This document shows positions 5,921-8,008 of a DNA stretch of 8,008 nucleotides, piece by piece. The first letter of the stretch is position 1. Every line of letters begins with the position of its first letter. The notes beneath the pieces are model-generated. The model saw only the letters and a program-made list of their open reading frames with translations. It was not told where the DNA came from and searched no databases. The DNA lies in the NCBI GenBank assembly GCA_903930665.1, contig CAIYZI010000257.1, positions 1 to 8,008 on the forward strand. The letters are read 5' to 3'. The position numbers and the translations under genes were made by a program. The DNA is from an uncultured beta proteobacterium (GTDB lineage: Bacteria > Pseudomonadota > Gammaproteobacteria > Burkholderiales > Burkholderiaceae).

Positions 5921-6934
5921 ATGGCAGATCAATTAAGCAAAGAGCAGTTAGCCAAACAATCAGAACTCCGCTATAGGCGATTATTTGAGACCGCCCAAGA
6001 TGGTATTTTGATTCTTGATTTTCAAACAGGAGTTATTCAAGATGCCAATCCATTTATAACTAATTTACTTGGGTATACAAGAGATGAGCTTATTGGTAAA
6101 GAGCTTTGGGAAATTGGTGCCATGGTTGATAAGGCTGCGGCCTTAACTGCGTTTACAGTGCTTAAAGATAAAGGCTATATTCGATACGAAGATTTGCCAC
6201 TTAAAAGAAAAGACGAGCAAATTATTAATGTAGAGTTTGTTAGTAATGCTTATGGTGTTAATGGCGATCGTGTTATTCAATGTAATATTCGCGATATTTC
6301 CGATAGGAAAAAGCTAGAAAAAGAATTGCTTGAGTACCAACACTCAGTCAATATTTCCATGAATGAAATGGTTAATACTTTGGCTAATGTGATTGTTGCT
6401 CGAGATCCTTACACTGGCGGACATCAAAGGCGTGTAGCCAATTTAGCGGTGGCCATAGCCACCGAAATGAACTTGCCTATACATACTGTTGAAGGTATTA
6501 GCATGGCCGCTTTGGTTCACGATATTGGCAAAATTACTATCCCCGCAGAAATTTTAACGAAGCCTATTGCCCTAAGTAACTTTGAGGTTGCCATGTTGAG
6601 AAACCATGTTCAAGCTGGTTACGACATGCTCAAACATATTCACTTTCCATGGAATATTGCTCAAGCAGTTTTACAGCATCATGAGCGTTTAGATGGCAGT
6701 GGCTATCCCAATGCAATCAAAGGCGATGTAGTTTGTGAAGAGGCCCGAATTCTTGGTGTAGCAGATACTGTAGAGGCAATGTCATCTGATCGACCCTACC
6801 GAAAAGGTAAGGGTATCGATGCCGCATTAGAAGAGATTGCCGTAGGAAGCGGCAAGCTCTATGATCCTGACGTTGTGAAAGCTTGCTTGAAGGTATTTAA
6901 AGTTGATGGATATACATTTCCGCCATTAATTTAA
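5921..6934 (+). CDS. PAS/HD-GYP c-di-GMP phosphodiesterase
   Basis: A 337-residue soluble protein. A PAS domain (about 14-130) starts at YRRLFETAQDGILILD and ends at CNIRDISDRKKLEKELLE, a typical PAS-to-coiled-coil exit. The HD-GYP domain (about 150-330) shows DPYTGGHQRRV (H168), the HD pair in VHDIGK (H200, D201), RNH (229), HHERLDGSGYP (253-263) and ADTVEAM (281-287). All metal ligands and the GYP motif are intact, so hydrolysis of c-di-GMP is expected. The PAS domain could sense a ligand, redox state or light; no cofactor is evident. A TAG in frame just upstream makes the ATG at 5921 the first possible start; no Shine-Dalgarno is close (GAGGG is 26 bases away). TATACA at 5869-5874 is a possible -10. 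It diverges from the GGDEF gene, giving opposed enzymes from one intergenic region. Confidence 0.93.
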   Translation: MADQLSKEQLAKQSELRYRRLFETAQDGILILDFQTGVIQDANPFITNLLGYTRDELIGKELWEIGAMVDKAAALTAFTVLKDKGYIRYEDLPLKRKDEQIINVEFVSNAYGVNGDRVIQCNIRDISDRKKLEKELLEYQHSVNISMNEMVNTLANVIVARDPYTGGHQRRVANLAVAIATEMNLPIHTVEGISMAALVHDIGKITIPAEILTKPIALSNFEVAMLRNHVQAGYDMLKHIHFPWNIAQAVLQHHERLDGSGYPNAIKGDVVCEEARILGVADTVEAMSSDRPYRKGKGIDAALEEIAVGSGKLYDPDVVKACLKVFKVDGYTFPPLI

Positions 6935-6956
6935 AAATCTGACCTTTAAAAAGACC

Positions 6957-7032
6957 TCACATGAGGCGGTGTCGAGAGCTCAAAGGATGCGCCATTTCTG
7001 TGTTGGTGGTTCGATTCTGCCCCGGGCCACCA
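6957..7032 (+). pseudogene. Decayed tRNA-Phe copy containing repeat S5
   Basis: Aligned without gaps to the 76-base tRNA-Phe, positions 50-76 are identical except one C-to-T (ATTCTGCC). By my count 24 of 43 positions from 7 to 49 also match, including GTCG (15-18), AGGAT (28-32) and TGTGT (43-47). The T-arm is intact, but the acceptor 5' strand (TCACATG), the D-stem and the anticodon stem are broken. Position 33 is not T and the triplet at 34-36 is CGC, so it cannot be a working tRNA. It follows the HD-GYP stop by 22 bases and is followed by a copy of the tRNA-Phe terminator. Confidence 0.75.
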
Positions 7033-7041
7033 AGAAACACT

Positions 7042-7065
7042 AAAACCACCCTCGGGTGGTTTTTT
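7042..7065 (+). terminator. Copied tRNA-Phe terminator after S5
   Basis: AAAACCACC (7042-7050), loop CTCG, GGTGGTTTT (7055-7063), then TT. It is nearly identical to the terminator at 1358-1382, including the AAGAAACAC lead-in, and should stop read-through from the HD-GYP gene. Confidence 0.85.
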
Positions 7066-7090
7066 CGTCTCTATTTGCTAAGATTTGATT

Positions 7091-7843
7091 ATGAGAAAAC
7101 GAATCATCCCACTATTAGCCCTAGTAGTATCGTCTTTATGTGCCTATGGCCAAGCTGATGGTGGCGCAAAAGATTCGATAATTGAAACGGCCCACTATAA
7201 AAATGGTGATATGGCTCCTTATGCCTTAACCACAACTGGAATTGCTAATCCTAGGTATGTGGTCATATTGATGCCTGGTGGAGATGGAAGGCTTACCCCT
7301 CAGGCTTCAACTGATGGTCAAGGAGTCCTCTTTTTTTCGCCAGATAATTTTGCGATTCGCATTAGGGGTCTAATTGCTGATGAAGAATTTGTTACAGCAG
7401 AAACGGATTCAACAGTTTCAATTTCTTCAATAGAGCGTATCCAGGCAATAATTGACGACCTTCATTCTAGGTATCCGAAAGCGAAAATATATGTTCTCAG
7501 CACTAGCAAAGGCTCTGTATCAATTCAAGAGCTGTCCAAAACAATGGATGGAAAGATTTCAGGATTTATTAACACTTCTTCACTCTCGAGCGTAAATCAC
7601 GAACTTGATACGCGGGGCTTGAAAAGTCGGTATTTACTCGTTCATCATCGATATGACGGTTGTAAAACTACTAGCTATGATGGGGCTGTATACAACCACG
7701 AGACCTATGGAACTGAACTAATAACAATGGAAGGCGGAACAACCGCTGGTAATGTTTGTGGTCCTCAGGCGCATCATGGCTACTTGGGCATAGAGAGCGA
7801 AACAGTAGAAAAGATAAAAGCTTGGGTAAGGCTGGATAAGTAG
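7091..7843 (+). CDS. Exported alpha/beta-hydrolase-like protein
   Basis: A 250-residue protein from the ATG at 7091; an in-frame TTG two codons upstream is less likely. The N-terminus MRKRIIPLLALVVSSLCAYGQA is a signal peptide, probably cut near residue 20-22. The Cys lacks a proper lipobox. YVVILMPGGDGRLTP (56-70) looks like the first strand and oxyanion loop of an alpha/beta-hydrolase. IYVLSTSKGSVS (133-144) looks like the nucleophile elbow with S139, but reads S-T-S-K-G instead of G-x-S-x-G. YLLVHHRYDGC (181-191) could carry the acid D189, and AHHGYLG (227-233) the His. C191 and C223 could form a disulfide. The fold is likely; enzyme activity and substrate are unknown. There is no Shine-Dalgarno; an extended -10 (TGC-TAAGAT) ends six bases before the ATG. 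It alone makes up module 5, and the stop is followed at once by repeat S6. Confidence 0.8.
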   Translation: MRKRIIPLLALVVSSLCAYGQADGGAKDSIIETAHYKNGDMAPYALTTTGIANPRYVVILMPGGDGRLTPQASTDGQGVLFFSPDNFAIRIRGLIADEEFVTAETDSTVSISSIERIQAIIDDLHSRYPKAKIYVLSTSKGSVSIQELSKTMDGKISGFINTSSLSSVNHELDTRGLKSRYLLVHHRYDGCKTTSYDGAVYNHETYGTELITMEGGTTAGNVCGPQAHHGYLGIESETVEKIKAWVRLDK

Positions 7844-7890
7844 GATCAGGCATCCTCGGCCCGGTTGGATTCCGCCCCGGGCCACCAAGA
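7844..7890 (+). repeat. tRNA-Phe 3'-end repeat S6
   Basis: The core at 7866-7887 has one change (TGGATTCC for TCGATTCC) and CCA. The left flank GGCATCCTCGGCCC (7849-7862) is identical to that of S2. GGCCCGG (7858-7864) is perfectly complementary to CCGGGCC (7877-7883), making a 7-bp acceptor-like stem closed directly on the T-loop sequence. AAGATT after the core is shared with S4. It starts right after the hydrolase stop codon. Confidence 0.85.
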
Positions 7891-7893
7891 TTC

Positions 7894-7925
7894 AAAATAG
7901 CCCACTTGTTGGGCTATTTTCTTTT
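7894..7925 (+). terminator. Intrinsic terminator after S6
   Basis: AAAATAGCCC (7894-7903) pairs perfectly over 10 bp with GGGCTATTTT (7911-7920), loop ACTTGTT, followed by CTTTT. It has the same loop and right arm as the terminator after S2. Confidence 0.88.
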
Positions 7926-7937
7926 GGTCAGACGGAC

Positions 7938-7974
7938 TTGCTCCTTCTAATTAATATATGTACAATGTACATAT
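7938..7974 (+). promoter_or_regulatory. Promoter and palindromic operator of the BrnT gene
   Basis: TTGCTC (7938-7943) and TACAAT (7961-7966) form a -35/-10 pair with a 17-base spacer. A perfect 9-bp inverted repeat, ATATGTACA / TGTACATAT around one A (7956-7974), covers the -10 and runs into the start codon. This is the expected position for autorepression by the antitoxin, as known for BrnTA. The predicted start point falls at or next to the ATG, so the mRNA may be leaderless. Confidence 0.65.
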
Positions 7975-8008
7975 GACCTCGTTACAATTTGAATGGGAAC
8001 CCAGAAAA
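7973..8008 (+). CDS. brnT: Probable BrnT toxin, N-terminal fragment
   Basis: Only 12 codons (MTSLQFEWEPRK) fit before the right edge. F-E-W-E/D-P-x-K is the characteristic opening of BrnT, a RelE-fold ribonuclease toxin of the type II BrnT/BrnA system, where the toxin gene usually comes first. The palindromic operator overlapping the start supports this. The antitoxin gene would lie just beyond the window. The call rests on a very short stretch plus its promoter. Confidence 0.6.
   Translation, partial: MTSLQFEWEPRK

Larger units (their letters stand above)
1273..8008. mobile_element. Putative tRNA-Phe 3'-end cassette array (composite accessory region)
   Basis: The 22-base 3' end of tRNA-Phe recurs, always on the plus strand, at 1327-1348, 2627-2648, 3167-3188, 4768-4789, 7011-7032 and 7866-7887, at intervals of 1300, 540, 1601, 2243 and 855 bases. 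Every interval holds one or two complete genes, with no gene broken by a repeat. Direct duplication of a tRNA 3' end is the classic footprint of tyrosine-recombinase integration. That the region is a stack of small integrated cassettes is inference; no recombinase gene lies in the window and the right boundary is not reached. See findings for flank types and alternatives. Confidence 0.6.

Noticed and set aside
6961..7158. Open frame of 65 codons starting in repeat S5
   Set aside because: It reads through the tRNA remnant and terminator and into the hydrolase signal peptide in another frame.
1327..7887. The repeats as a CRISPR array
   Set aside because: Spacings are 540 to 2243 bases and filled with genes, and the repeat is a tRNA 3' end; no spacer-sized intervals or cas genes.
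2604..7890. A classical integron with attC sites
   Set aside because: The sites are tRNA-derived; I see no paired R and L boxes of the attC type and no intI. Only the organisation resembles an integron.
7671..7895. Minus-strand open frame of 74 codons
   Set aside because: It covers the 3' end of the hydrolase gene and repeat S6; the Pro/Gly-rich translation comes from the repeat.

Overview
The window looks like the chromosome of a moderately AT-rich beta-proteobacterium. A Polynucleobacter-like member of the Burkholderiales is my best guess, from the style of the proteins, the tRNA-Phe and the small basic protein beside it. This is recognition, not a database result. No integrase, transposase or phage structural gene is visible.

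Layout. Positions 1-1272 look like ordinary chromosome: the 5' part of an acyltransferase-3 gene on the minus strand (running off the left edge), a short gap, and a 60-residue basic protein. A complete tRNA-Phe(GAA) with its terminator lies at 1273-1382. From there to the right edge the window is a series of short gene modules. Each module is closed by another copy of the 3' end of that tRNA: a 22-base core running from the T-loop through CCA. The cores start at 1327 (the tRNA itself, called S1 here), 2627 (S2), 3167 (S3), 4768 (S4), 7011 (S5) and 7866 (S6). The modules are: (1) an MFS exporter; (2) a GNAT acetyltransferase, minus strand; (3) a KirBac-type potassium channel plus an iron-sulfur uracil-DNA glycosylase; (4) a divergent pair, a membrane GGDEF cyclase and a PAS/HD-GYP phosphodiesterase; (5) a secreted alpha/beta-hydrolase-like protein; (6) the first 12 codons of a probable BrnT toxin behind a palindromic operator.

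The repeats differ in their flanks. Left of the core, S1 and S5 carry tRNA sequence (S5 is a decayed full-length tRNA-Phe). S2, S3, S4 and S6 instead carry a short hairpin-forming stretch built around CATC. Right of the core, S1, S3 and S5 carry the tRNA-Phe terminator, S2 and S6 share a different terminator, and S4 has a third hairpin. S3 joins the second kind of left flank to the first kind of right flank, as expected if exchange occurs at the core. My central inference is that this is a cassette array grown by repeated site-specific integration at the 3' end of tRNA-Phe. It resembles the tRNA-linked islands and tycheposons known elsewhere, but the units here are very small (about 0.5-2.2 kb) and carry no recombinase, so the recombinase would have to act in trans.

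The cargo is typical accessory material: efflux, acetylation, ion conductance, DNA repair, c-di-GMP turnover, a secreted protein and a toxin. Apart from the Kir/UDG pair and the two c-di-GMP genes, the modules show no common pathway. Several plus-strand cargo genes have no Shine-Dalgarno sequence and have a -10-like hexamer exactly six bases before the ATG, which may mean leaderless transcripts made from promoters carried in each module.
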